A stretch of 6,973 nucleotides of DNA from Cryomorphaceae bacterium (GCA_018608925.1 JABAYQ010000141.1:1-6973); one strand, 5' to 3'. Positions 1 to 6,932 are shown, counted from the first letter of the stretch. Notes: generated by a model from the sequence alone, not told the origin. Program-made: numbers and translations.

Positions 1-598
1 GTGAGTTGTTATTTCCTATCCATGAAGTGTCGTTTGGAGTAAAAATAGTAACTTCATCTTCTAAAGATTCATCCCATCCAAAGTCATTGTTTCCGGCTAC
101 AATTCCATTAAAATATTTCATTGGAGTTCCTTCGTCTGTTGGAATGCTAACCATTACTGGTGCACTTTTGTTAATGCTTAATTGTTGTCCGTTTTGATGA
201 GCATTTAAATAAATAACACCACCCGAAACCAATAATTCACCATCATTAGTAAATGTTGGCCTATTTAACTTTAACATATCTTTTTTTGTCAAAACATCTA
301 CAATTTCAACTGTAAAATCTCCAACTATTGCTTGTCCATTAGAGTATGTAAATGTGTTATGATTAAATCTTACAAAATAATTATTTGAAGTTACTAAAGT
401 TTGATAAGTTGAATCTGGGATTATATTCCATTTTTCTGTTTCGTTTTTAATGTTTTCTTCGAAAAATCCTTGTGTTTGGCTTGTCATAATAGGGGCAGCC
501 TGACTAGGAAATGTAACAACTGTTGGTTCTTTTTCGCATGAGCTTAAAATTAAAGCAATTGTTAATACAGCAAATGCTGAGAAGTTTAATTTTTTCAT
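1..598 (-). CDS. Secreted lipoprotein of unknown function, N-terminal part (runs off the left edge)
   Basis: An open frame of 199 codons starts at the ATG at 596-598 and is still open at the window edge. The start is Met-Lys-Lys followed by a hydrophobic stretch (residues 5-18) and a lipobox LSSC, so Cys21 is the expected lipidated residue after signal peptidase II cleavage. The protein should be an envelope lipoprotein; the sequence does not say whether it faces the periplasm or the cell surface. After a Thr/Gln-rich spacer, residues 65-165 look beta-rich. They contain the stretches GDFTVEIVDVLTKKDML and GELLVSGGVIYLNA, a pattern I recall from uncharacterised flavobacterial lipoproteins with beta-sandwich repeats; no enzyme motif is visible. 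The gene lies downstream of the icd terminator, has its own promoter-like element, and so is probably a separate unit. The function is unknown. The frame and signal peptide are certain; the domain resemblance is from memory. Confidence 0.82.
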   Translation of the reverse strand, partial: MKKLNFSAFAVLTIALILSSCEKEPTVVTFPSQAAPIMTSQTQGFFEENIKNETEKWNIIPDSTYQTLVTSNNYFVRFNHNTFTYSNGQAIVGDFTVEIVDVLTKKDMLKLNRPTFTNDGELLVSGGVIYLNAHQNGQQLSINKSAPVMVSIPTDEGTPMKYFNGIVAGNNDFGWDESLEDEVTIFTPNDTSWIGNNNS

Positions 599-629
599 TT
601 CAAGTAGTTTTTTATGTTTTTAAGTATTG

Positions 630-637
630 CAAATTTA
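630..637 (-). promoter_or_regulatory. Candidate -7 promoter element of the lipoprotein gene
   Basis: The minus strand reads TAAATTTG, an exact match to the Bacteroidota -7 consensus TAnnTTTG, 31 bases upstream of the lipoprotein ATG. That would leave a leader of roughly 25 nt. No clear TTG -33 element is found at 19-23 nt further upstream, so the assignment rests on one element plus its position between the icd terminator and the start codon. Confidence 0.42.
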
Positions 638-693
638 GCTTTATTTTTCTAAAGAAGAAATTTGGGGCTTTTTTGTCACATAATTTTAGGCAT

Positions 694-724
694 AAAAAAA
701 GCGGATATTACATCCGCTTTTTTT
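694..724 (-). terminator. Rho-independent terminator downstream of icd (symmetric, could act both ways)
   Basis: Seven A residues (694-700) are followed by the stem GCGGAT (701-706), a five-base loop (707-711), the matching arm ATCCGC (712-717) and seven T residues (718-724). The stem is perfect and the flanking A and T runs extend the pairing to 13 bp. Read leftward from icd, whose stop codon is 16 bp away, the U tract comes right after the GC stem, as in an intrinsic terminator. The symmetry means it would also stop a plus-strand transcript, but no plus-strand gene is visible to its left. Confidence 0.92.
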
Positions 725-739
725 AATTGTTTAAGCTAA

Positions 740-1966
740 TTAAGCCATTTGTTTTTGTAGTCCGTTATCTAGAGCTTCTAAAAACTCCTCGGTTGTTACG
801 TAGTGGCTTTCATTAAGACTTTTACCATGAATACATAGTGCTAAATCTTTTGTCATCGTTCCACTTTCTACTGTGTTAATACAAACGCTTTCTAACGTGT
901 CGCAGAAGTCGATTAAAGCTTGGTTGTTATCTAGCTTTCCTCTAAATGCCAATCCTCTTGTCCATGCGAAAATAGATGCGATAGGATTTGTAGAAGTTTT
1001 CTTTCCTTGTTGGTGTTGTCTGTAATGACGAGTTACTGTTCCGTGAGCAGCTTCAGCTTCCATTACATCTCCTTCAGGAGTTACTAATGTAGATGTCATA
1101 AGACCTAACGAACCAAATCCTTGAGCTACTGTGTCAGACTGAACGTCTCCGTCATAATTCTTACATGCCCATACAAATGCTCCATTCCATTTAAGAGCAG
1201 AAGCAACCATGTCATCAATTAGTCTGTGTTCGTAAGTAATACCAGCTTTTGCGAAGTCAGCTTTGAATTCGTTTTGGTATACTTCTTCAAAAATATCTTT
1301 AAATCTTCCATCGTAAGCTTTCAGAATAGTATTCTTAGTAGAAAGGTATAAAGGCCAGTTTTTAGCCAATGCTTGGTTGAAGCAAGAGCGAGCAAATCCG
1401 TAAATCGACTCGTCTGTATTGTACATACTCATTGCAACTCCACCATCTCCTTCGAAATTATAAACATCCCAAGTAACTTTTTCTCCATTTTCTGGTTCGA
1501 AGCTCATTGTTAGTTTACCTTTTCCTTTTATAACAGTATCGGTAGCTTTGTATTGGTCACCAAAAGCATGTCGGCCAATGCAGATAGGCTGTGTCCAGTT
1601 CGGAACAAGTCTTGGAACATTTTTGCAAATAATAGGCTCACGAAAAACAGTACCTCCAACAATGTTACGGATTGTTCCGTTTGGAGATCTCCACATTTTC
1701 TTTAGGCCAAACTCTTCTACTCTTTCTTCGTCTGGAGTAATAGTAGCACACTTAATTCCAACTTTATATTTTTTAATCGCATTTGCTGCGTCAATAGTAA
1801 TTTGGTCGTCAGTATCATCTCTACTTTCCATTCCTAGGTCGTAATATTTTACGTCTAAATCTAAGTAAGGAAAAATCAATTTATCTTTAATGAAAGTCCA
1901 AATAATACGTGTCATTTCATCTCCATCTAGCTCCACTACAGGCTGATCAACTTTAATTTTATTCAT
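740..1966 (-). CDS. icd: NADP-dependent isocitrate dehydrogenase, eukaryote-like type
   Basis: This enzyme oxidatively decarboxylates isocitrate to 2-oxoglutarate, making NADPH in the TCA cycle in the cytoplasm. At 408 residues it is full length for the homodimeric family that includes human IDH1/IDH2, and is unlike the E. coli Icd type. Landmarks nearly share human IDH1 numbering: the SPNGTIRN loop ending in Arg100, Arg109 in GGTVFRE, Arg132 in [10 protein letters not shown], Tyr139 and Lys211. The metal-binding aspartates are Asp251 (LIDDMVA), Asp274 and Asp278 (GDVQSD). The NADP-binding loop is HGTVTRH at 309-315. All catalytic residues are present, so it should be active and NADP-specific. 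The ATG at 1966 gives the usual N-terminus ([14 protein letters not shown] from residue 10). It is the last gene before the terminator and lies 39 bp after the peptidase gene. A TAGATTTG element in that gap may give it separate expression. Confidence 0.97.
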   Translation of the reverse strand: MNKIKVDQPVVELDGDEMTRIIWTFIKDKLIFPYLDLDVKYYDLGMESRDDTDDQITIDAANAIKKYKVGIKCATITPDEERVEEFGLKKMWRSPNGTIRNIVGGTVFREPIICKNVPRLVPNWTQPICIGRHAFGDQYKATDTVIKGKGKLTMSFEPENGEKVTWDVYNFEGDGGVAMSMYNTDESIYGFARSCFNQALAKNWPLYLSTKNTILKAYDGRFKDIFEEVYQNEFKADFAKAGITYEHRLIDDMVASALKWNGAFVWACKNYDGDVQSDTVAQGFGSLGLMTSTLVTPEGDVMEAEAAHGTVTRHYRQHQQGKKTSTNPIASIFAWTRGLAFRGKLDNNQALIDFCDTLESVCINTVESGTMTKDLALCIHGKSLNESHYVTTEEFLEALDNGLQKQMA

Positions 1967-1992
1967 TTTTTTTGTTTTAATTTTTCAATTTG

Positions 1993-2000
1993 CAAATCTA
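1993..2000 (-). promoter_or_regulatory. Candidate internal -7 promoter element of icd
   Basis: The minus strand reads TAGATTTG, matching TAnnTTTG, in the 39-bp gap between the peptidase stop and the icd ATG, 27 bases from the start codon. A TTG at 2026-2028, inside the last codons of the peptidase gene, lies 25 nt upstream, slightly more than the usual spacing. The 10-bp palindrome ATTTGCAAAT (1988-1997) overlaps the element. An internal promoter would let icd be expressed independently of dnaX. Confidence 0.38.
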
Positions 2001-2005
2001 CTATT

Positions 2006-4924
2006 TTAGTAACCAAATACATCTTCAAGACTTAAGAATTTTACTGGTCCGTATTGTCTTAATGCTTCTATATCTAGTTCGTCTTTAGAACCTAAAACAA
2101 GAATGGTATAATCGTTTCCACTCATGTTATTGTTGTGGAAAGAAACAATTTCTTCCATCGAATAATCATCAATGTTGTTGAAGATATCTTGTCTCATATC
2201 GTATTCGTAACCCAATCTTTTTGCAGATTCGTAGCTGAATAAAATATTGTCTTTGGTAATTCTCTCAGTTCTAATTTTTTGGATAACCGCATCTTTAGCA
2301 TTTTCCAAATTAGCATTTACTTCAGGAAGTTCGTTTAGCAATTCGTTCATGCCAATCATTGCTTCTTTTAGCTTGTCTGATTGGGTTCCGATGTATGCAG
2401 TAACATAATGCGATTTATCATTGGTTCTTGGGGTGCTATAAGCACTATAAACAGAGTAAGCCAATGCTTTGGATTCTCTTAGTGTTTGGAAAACTATAGA
2501 ACCCATAGAACCTCCGAAATATTCGTTGTGCAATTTAATTAAAGGCATTTTTTCCGATTGGAATTCTGCCCCTTTTGCAACCATTAATATTTCCGCTTGC
2601 TTCATGTCGTAATCCACAACATATACATTGGTTGTGTTGATTTCGTTTTCTTCAAACTTAAGTCCTTGCTCTACGGCAAGAAGAGTCTCAGGAGTTTTGT
2701 GTAGTTCCGTTAACGTATTTGTTACCTTATCAATTCCTTGAGGTCCGTAATAAAGAATTCGGTGCTGGTAAGAAGTCATCGATTTTATAATGTCGATTAA
2801 CTCTTCAGAAGTCATATCTAAAATTTCTTTAGTAGAAAGAGAATTAGTAAACGGATTGTCTGCTCCGTATTTAGCAAAACTCACCATTCCTCTTTGAAGG
2901 ATAGTAGACTTGTCTAGCTTACTGTCTTCTCTGTTTTTGATTATGTCGTCTTTAAGGTTGCTCAAAGCTTCTTCGTTAGCTACTACATTAGATAGCAGGT
3001 TTTCGAATAACTCTACGGAAGACTCGAAGTTTTCACCCAATCCTATTAAGGAAATATAGCTTTGCTCGTCTTGGCTGCTTACGTTTAATTCGCATCCTAA
3101 TTTGTAAAACTCTTCTTTTTTCTGATTTGGAGATATTTCATCCGTTCCTAAATAGTTTAAATAACGGATAGCCATATTTAACTTAGGATTATTGTTGTTT
3201 CCTCTGTCGGCTATGTAGTAAAGTTTAAATCTGTCGTTTTCAATGTTTTCTTTATATGATAAAGTTACGTTGTTAACTTGTCCAGTTTTAATATCTTCTT
3301 CATAGTTGATAAAATCTGGTTCCACATTTTCTATTTCTCTTTCTAGAGCTTGAGTTAGGAATTCTGATTTAGAATCTCTGTTAACTTCAACCGGAGTTAT
3401 AGAAGGTTTGGTTACTTTCTGGATAGAAAGATCTTCGCCATTAAATTTGTTTACTAAAACGTAATTGTTGTTGTAGAATTTTTTGGCTACTTCCATTACT
3501 TCTTCTTTAGTAATGCTTTCTAATGTTTCCATTTCGTTAACATAGGTTTGCCAGTCGATGTCCAGAATAAAAGATTGAACAAAATCATCGGCTCTAGAAG
3601 AGTTGCTTTCTAATCGTTTGATTTTCCCTAATTTTAAATCGTTGATAACTGCAGGAATTAACCAATCCGGAAATTCTCCTTTTTTAACCAATTCTATTTG
3701 ACCTAATAACAAGTCTTTAACTTCGTCGAGAGTTTGTCCTTGTTTTGGCACACCAAATAAGATGTGAGAACTGTAGTCTTTTAAAGCGTAAGGGAAACAA
3801 CTTGCTTGTAGTACTTGCTGTTCTTGATTAAGATTTAGGTCAATAAGTCCGGCTTGGCTATTGCTCAAAATCATATCAATAATAGACATCACTTTAGTTT
3901 CTCTTTGTGCAGCACCAGGAAAACGGAATCCCATGTATAATCTTTCTGCATCAGGCCCATAAACGTCCTTAATAATAGGAGCACTAATTTCTTGTTCAAT
4001 ACCCGCTACAAAAACAGGATCTGATTTTCTTTCAAACTGTCCGAAAGTACCTTCTATCCAAGTAATAACAGAATCCGGATCAAAATCTCCAGACATACAT
4101 ATTGCCATATTGTTTGGCACGTAGTTTTTGTTGAAATACTTTCTGATCTCTTTTAAAGACGGATTTTTTAAGTGGTCGATAGTACCTATAGTAGTTTGAG
4201 TACCATATGTGTGGTTTTGGTATAAACCAGATAATAGGGCTTCAAACATTTTTCGTCCGTCATTATCTAAACCTCTATTTTTTTCTTCGTAAACTGCTTC
4301 TAGTTCGGTGTGAAACAATCTAAAAACAGGATTTCTGAATCTTTCAGCTTCTATATCTAACCATGTTTTTAATTGGTTTGAAGGAATGTCGTTTACATAA
4401 ACGGTAGATTCTGCAGAGGTGTAAGCATTGGTTCCTTTTGCTCCAATTCCCGATATCATTTTATCGTATTCATTGGCGATAGCAAATTTTGCTGCTTCTC
4501 CAGAAGTCGAATCAATTTTAGACCAGATTTCGTTTCTCTTTTCTGTGTCGTCCATACTTGTTGCGCGGTACTCTTCGTATAAGTCTTCAATTTGGTCTAG
4601 AAGAACTTTTTCCGAAGCATAGTCTAAAGTTCCGAACTTATCGGTTCCTTTAAATAGCATATGCTCTAAATAGTGAGCAAGGCCAGTAGCATCAGAAGGG
4701 TCGTTTTTTGCTCCTGCATTTATAGCAATATATGTTTGCACTCTTGGTGCGTCTTTATAAGTGGTAAGGTAAACCTTCAAGCCATTTTCTAAAGTATATA
4801 CTCGTGCGTTGGTTGGGTCGTTTTCAGCACTCTCGTATTTATTATTGTTCATATATTTCGCAATGTTTAATACAGCAAGAACTATAGCTCCTACAATTAG
4901 TAAATAAGTAATTTTAGTTTTCAT
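2006..4924 (-). CDS. M16 family zinc metallopeptidase, two-lobed, membrane-anchored or exported
   Basis: At 972 residues this is a full-length tandem M16 protein (pitrilysin/insulinase superfamily) with an active N-terminal half and a second half completing the chamber. The inverted zinc motif HYLEH is at 84-88, giving His84 and His88 as ligands and Glu87 as catalytic base. The third ligand is probably Glu213 in AVYEEKN. The C-terminal half carries the substrate-binding Arg/Tyr pair, Arg816 and Tyr823 in LRESKALAYSVY, after the FGGSMGS stretch at 803-809. Between the two zinc-ligand segments, residues about 105-160 form a charged, probably helical insert, so the ligand spacing is about 125 residues instead of the usual 75 or so. 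Residues 6-20 are hydrophobic with no lipobox Cys and no clear cleavage site, so I infer an exported or inner-membrane-anchored periplasmic enzyme. Its substrate, presumably peptides or unfolded proteins, cannot be read from the sequence. It starts 17 bp after dnaX, probably in the same transcript. Confidence 0.94.
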   Translation of the reverse strand: MKTKITYLLIVGAIVLAVLNIAKYMNNNKYESAENDPTNARVYTLENGLKVYLTTYKDAPRVQTYIAINAGAKNDPSDATGLAHYLEHMLFKGTDKFGTLDYASEKVLLDQIEDLYEEYRATSMDDTEKRNEIWSKIDSTSGEAAKFAIANEYDKMISGIGAKGTNAYTSAESTVYVNDIPSNQLKTWLDIEAERFRNPVFRLFHTELEAVYEEKNRGLDNDGRKMFEALLSGLYQNHTYGTQTTIGTIDHLKNPSLKEIRKYFNKNYVPNNMAICMSGDFDPDSVITWIEGTFGQFERKSDPVFVAGIEQEISAPIIKDVYGPDAERLYMGFRFPGAAQRETKVMSIIDMILSNSQAGLIDLNLNQEQQVLQASCFPYALKDYSSHILFGVPKQGQTLDEVKDLLLGQIELVKKGEFPDWLIPAVINDLKLGKIKRLESNSSRADDFVQSFILDIDWQTYVNEMETLESITKEEVMEVAKKFYNNNYVLVNKFNGEDLSIQKVTKPSITPVEVNRDSKSEFLTQALEREIENVEPDFINYEEDIKTGQVNNVTLSYKENIENDRFKLYYIADRGNNNNPKLNMAIRYLNYLGTDEISPNQKKEEFYKLGCELNVSSQDEQSYISLIGLGENFESSVELFENLLSNVVANEEALSNLKDDIIKNREDSKLDKSTILQRGMVSFAKYGADNPFTNSLSTKEILDMTSEELIDIIKSMTSYQHRILYYGPQGIDKVTNTLTELHKTPETLLAVEQGLKFEENEINTTNVYVVDYDMKQAEILMVAKGAEFQSEKMPLIKLHNEYFGGSMGSIVFQTLRESKALAYSVYSAYSTPRTNDKSHYVTAYIGTQSDKLKEAMIGMNELLNELPEVNANLENAKDAVIQKIRTERITKDNILFSYESAKRLGYEYDMRQDIFNNIDDYSMEEIVSFHNNNMSGNDYTILVLGSKDELDIEALRQYGPVKFLSLEDVFGY

Positions 4925-4941
4925 TATAATAGTAAATGTAA

Positions 4942-6693
4942 TTAGTAATCAATTTCTAGACTAAAATGGTCTCTAAGTTTCATTAAAGAATCGTTTTTAT
5001 CGGCCATTTTTTTAAATTTATCTTCGGCGGTGTAAGCTCTTATTTCGCTTTCATCCAATTTCTTTATTTGTGTAATTAAATTTATTTTGTCGTTTAACAA
5101 GTTGGCTCTTAAAAACCGCAATAAATCAAAATATTCCTCCTTAAACACTTCTTCTTGTACTTTATTGTCTAAGGTAACTTCAATTATGTCTTCTGATTTA
5201 ACCTTACCAATTTTCGACTTTATAATACCTAAGAAATTATGTTTTCCTGTAGGTTCCATTTTAGTGTAAAAATCGGCCCAACATTTGGTTACGTCTTCCT
5301 GAGTAAATGCTTGTTCGTTTTTTATTACTAACTCATCAGAAGTATCCTTTTTATCTTCGTCTTTTTGTGCAAAAGGATTCATCGAAATAGTTCGGCTTTT
5401 CCTGGTGCTAGTTGTCGCAACTGTTACTTTTTTAGGAGCGGAAGAAGTAATTTCTTGCACCACATTTTCTACAATTGTTTCTTTTTTATGCTCTATTACA
5501 GCTTCAACTGGTGCTGCAAGAGGTTTTTCCGTCTTAATTAGCTCCTTAGAAGGAGATAATTTTACGTTAAAAGTTTTTTTTTCAGCCTCTGTGTTTTGGC
5601 CTAAACCATAGCCGCACATTTTCATGAGGTTGAGCTCTACTAGTAAGCGTTGGTTTTTGCTCATTTTGTAGTTAATATCTGCTGTGCTGCATGTATTTAG
5701 GCAGTGCAGTAAAAAGTCGTTAGAGCATTTTTGTGATTGCTCTTGGTACTTTTCTTTTATATTGTTTCCTACTTCTAATAACTGTAGGGTAGAGGCGTCT
5801 TTGCAAACCAACAAATCTCTAAAGTGTTGGGCTAGTCCGTTGATGTAATTTTGTCCGTCAAAACCATTGTTCAATATTTCATTGAAAATGTGAAGTGAGT
5901 TAGGGATGTTATGGTCTAGTAAAGCATCGGTAGCTTTGAAAAAATAATCGTAATCTAAAATATTAAGATTATCGATTACCGACTTATAGTCTAGTTTGTT
6001 GCCTGAGAAACTTACTATTTGATCGAAAATAGATAGGGAATCTCTTAATGCTCCGTCCGATTTTTGCGCTATAATATGTAGGGCGTCTTCTTGTGCTTCT
6101 ATGTTTTCGCTTTTAGCAACAAATTGTAGGTGCTTAGCAATGTCTTCTATCTGTATTCTTTTAAAATCGAAAATCTGACATCTAGAAAGGATAGTAGGTA
6201 TTATTTTGTGTTTTTCGGTAGTTGCTAGTATAAAAATAGCGTGAGCTGGTGGCTCTTCCAATGTCTTTAGAAAAGCATTGAAGGCAGCCTGAGATAGCAT
6301 ATGTACCTCATCAATAATATAGATGTTGTATTTTCCTACTTGTGGAGCAAAACGAACTTGGTCTACTAGTTCTCTTATTTTGTCTACTCCGTTGTTAGAA
6401 GCAGCATCTAGTTCGTGAATGTTAAACGAATGGTTTTCGTTAAAGCCTTTGCAAGACTCACATTTGTTGCAAGCTTCTACATTGTCAGTAGGGTCAAAAC
6501 AGTTGATTGTTTTTGCAAGTATTCGGGCGCAACTTGTTTTTCCTACTCCTCTTGGTCCGCAAAACAAAAAGGCTTGAGCCAAGTGATTGTTTTTAATTGC
6601 GTTTTTAAGAGTGCCAGTAATGGACTGCTGACCAACAACCGTGTCGAAGGTTGAAGGGCGGTATTTACGTGCTGAAACTACAAAGTTTTCCAT
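4942..6693 (-). CDS. dnaX: DNA polymerase III subunit gamma/tau (clamp-loader ATPase)
   Basis: This is the motor subunit of the clamp loader, which opens the beta sliding clamp and places it on primed DNA; the long tau form also holds the polymerase core and helicase together. The AAA+ module has Walker A GPRGVGKT at 46-53, a four-Cys zinc site (Cys65, Cys75, Cys78, Cys81), Walker B YIIDEVH with Asp128/Glu129, sensor 1 ATTE at 157-160, the arginine finger in SRC at 170-172 and sensor 2 around Arg217 (GALRDS). Domain III, the oligomerisation collar, covers about 241-365. A low-complexity Lys/Thr/Glu/Pro linker runs from about 370 to 460, and a C-terminal tau-specific domain spans about 461-583. 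The ATG at 6693 gives the usual start MENFVVSARKYRPSTF. It heads the leftward gene run. A nine-A run at codons 371-374 may produce a gamma form. Confidence 0.97.
   Translation of the reverse strand: MENFVVSARKYRPSTFDTVVGQQSITGTLKNAIKNNHLAQAFLFCGPRGVGKTSCARILAKTINCFDPTDNVEACNKCESCKGFNENHSFNIHELDAASNNGVDKIRELVDQVRFAPQVGKYNIYIIDEVHMLSQAAFNAFLKTLEEPPAHAIFILATTEKHKIIPTILSRCQIFDFKRIQIEDIAKHLQFVAKSENIEAQEDALHIIAQKSDGALRDSLSIFDQIVSFSGNKLDYKSVIDNLNILDYDYFFKATDALLDHNIPNSLHIFNEILNNGFDGQNYINGLAQHFRDLLVCKDASTLQLLEVGNNIKEKYQEQSQKCSNDFLLHCLNTCSTADINYKMSKNQRLLVELNLMKMCGYGLGQNTEAEKKTFNVKLSPSKELIKTEKPLAAPVEAVIEHKKETIVENVVQEITSSAPKKVTVATTSTRKSRTISMNPFAQKDEDKKDTSDELVIKNEQAFTQEDVTKCWADFYTKMEPTGKHNFLGIIKSKIGKVKSEDIIEVTLDNKVQEEVFKEEYFDLLRFLRANLLNDKINLITQIKKLDESEIRAYTAEDKFKKMADKNDSLMKLRDHFSLEIDY
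5574..5582 (-). promoter_or_regulatory. A9 slippage site in dnaX, candidate gamma/tau switch
   Basis: The minus strand has nine consecutive A residues spanning codons 371-374 (GAA AAA AAA ACT), the longest homopolymer I see in the gene. It lies exactly where the clamp-loader core ends and the tau linker begins. Adding one A, or a ribosomal -1 shift on A AAA AAA, gives Asn-Phe-stop (TAA at 5567-5569) and a 375-residue product. Losing one A gives Leu-Leu-Thr-stop (TAA at 5562-5564) and 376 residues. A short hairpin with stem CTCCT/AGGAG (5542-5555) lies 18 nt downstream, rather far for a ribosomal frameshift stimulator, so transcriptional slippage seems the likelier mechanism. Thermus dnaX is the known precedent for A9 slippage. 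The sequence facts are certain; use of the site is inferred. Confidence 0.5.
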
Positions 6694-6711
6694 CCATTTA
6701 TAAAATGAGAA

Positions 6712-6728
6712 ACAAATATACTATTTGT
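6712..6728. repeat. Inverted repeat over the dnaX promoter region
   Basis: ACAAATA (6712-6718) and TATTTGT (6722-6728) are perfect inverted copies separated by three bases. One arm contains the dnaX -7 element. It could be an operator, or simply the result of two back-to-back AT-rich promoter-like elements. Confidence 0.4.
6713..6720 (-). promoter_or_regulatory. Candidate -7 promoter element of dnaX
   Basis: The minus strand reads TATATTTG, an exact TAnnTTTG match 20 bases upstream of the dnaX ATG, giving a short leader of roughly 14 nt without a Shine-Dalgarno sequence. No TTG -33 box is seen at the expected distance. It is the only good match upstream of dnaX and would drive the dnaX-peptidase-icd run. 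Confidence 0.48.
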
Positions 6729-6742
6729 AATGAAATATTGAG

Positions 6743-6771
6743 TTGGCAGATTAAGTAAGTTTTTATATTTT
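6743..6771 (+). promoter_or_regulatory. Candidate rightward promoter upstream of cas9
   Basis: TTG at 6743-6745 and TATATTTT at 6764-6771 (one mismatch to TAnnTTTG) are 18 bp apart, a permitted spacing for a Bacteroidota promoter. The following AGCAAC resembles a typical start region. A transcript from here would run about 155 nt before the cas9 ATG and would be antisense to the proposed tracrRNA. A closer alternative is TAATATTG at 6912-6919 with TTG at 6887-6889, 22 bp apart, which would give a leader of only about 8 nt. Neither match is perfect. Confidence 0.3.
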
Positions 6772-6828
6772 AGCAACAGCCATGAAAAAATAAAGGACTT
6801 CTGATTATTTCTATCCTATTTTTTTTTC

Positions 6829-6924
6829 AAAAATGCTTCGATCTATGTCGTTGTAACTTAATGTTTTCACAAGAGAATAGTTCTTGTTGTGATTGCTTTT
6901 AAATTATTTTATAATATTGAAAAC
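6829..6924 (-). ncRNA. Candidate type II-C tracrRNA, transcribed away from cas9
   Basis: Read on the minus strand from about 6924, the sequence starts with a stretch complementary to a type II-C-like repeat and ends that part in AAAGCAATCACAAC. Next is a hairpin with stem ACAAGA/TCTTGT (6882-6887 with 6869-6874) and loop ACTATTC (6875-6881), followed by GAAAACATTAAG. This order of anti-repeat, small nexus-like hairpin and GAAAACAUU tail is the one I recall for tracrRNAs of Bacteroidota Cas9 systems. A five-U stretch at 6829-6833 is a possible end, but I see no GC-rich terminator hairpin before it, only weak pairing, so the 3' end is uncertain. No clean TAnnTTTG promoter is visible upstream on this strand. 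It could be a degenerate copy or an unrelated structure; the array repeat is needed to prove it. Confidence 0.5.
6886..6924 (+). repeat. Single CRISPR-repeat-like sequence (tracrRNA anti-repeat in reverse)
   Basis: The plus strand begins GTTGTGATTGCTTTTAAATT and ends ATTGAAAAC. From memory, type II-C repeats of Bacteroides and flavobacteria are about 47 nt, begin GTTGTGATTTGCTTT and end in a similar (G)AAAC motif. This copy is shorter (39 nt) and is not repeated in the window, so it is not an array. It is best read as the complement of a tracrRNA anti-repeat just 8 bp before the cas9 start. Confidence 0.5.
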
Positions 6925-6932
6925 TTACTGCT

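Noticed and set aside
523..726. Plus-strand open frame of 67 codons
   Set aside because: It overlaps the lipoprotein signal peptide on the opposite strand and runs through the terminator hairpin; its composition reflects T-rich DNA.
1548..1844. Plus-strand open frame of 98 codons
   Set aside because: It lies antisense within icd, whose catalytic residues are fully conserved in the other frame. No promoter or recognisable protein motif supports it.
1988..1997. Palindrome ATTTGCAAAT as an operator for icd
   Set aside because: A 10-bp AT-rich palindrome is weak evidence alone and is largely explained by the overlapping -7 element.
5542..5555. Hairpin CTCCT/AGGAG as a frameshift stimulator, or AGGAG as a Shine-Dalgarno-type stimulator for dnaX
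   Set aside because: It begins 18 nt downstream of the A9 run, farther than the usual 5-9 nt. A Shine-Dalgarno-type stimulator should lie upstream of the slip site, and Bacteroidota make little use of such sites.
6819..6827. The T9 run as an intrinsic terminator on the plus strand
   Set aside because: No stable GC-containing hairpin precedes it on the plus strand; on the minus strand it is an A run and cannot act as a U tract.
6886..6924. A CRISPR array
   Set aside because: Only one repeat-like unit is present, with no second copy or spacers in the window, so it is treated as the complement of a tracrRNA anti-repeat.
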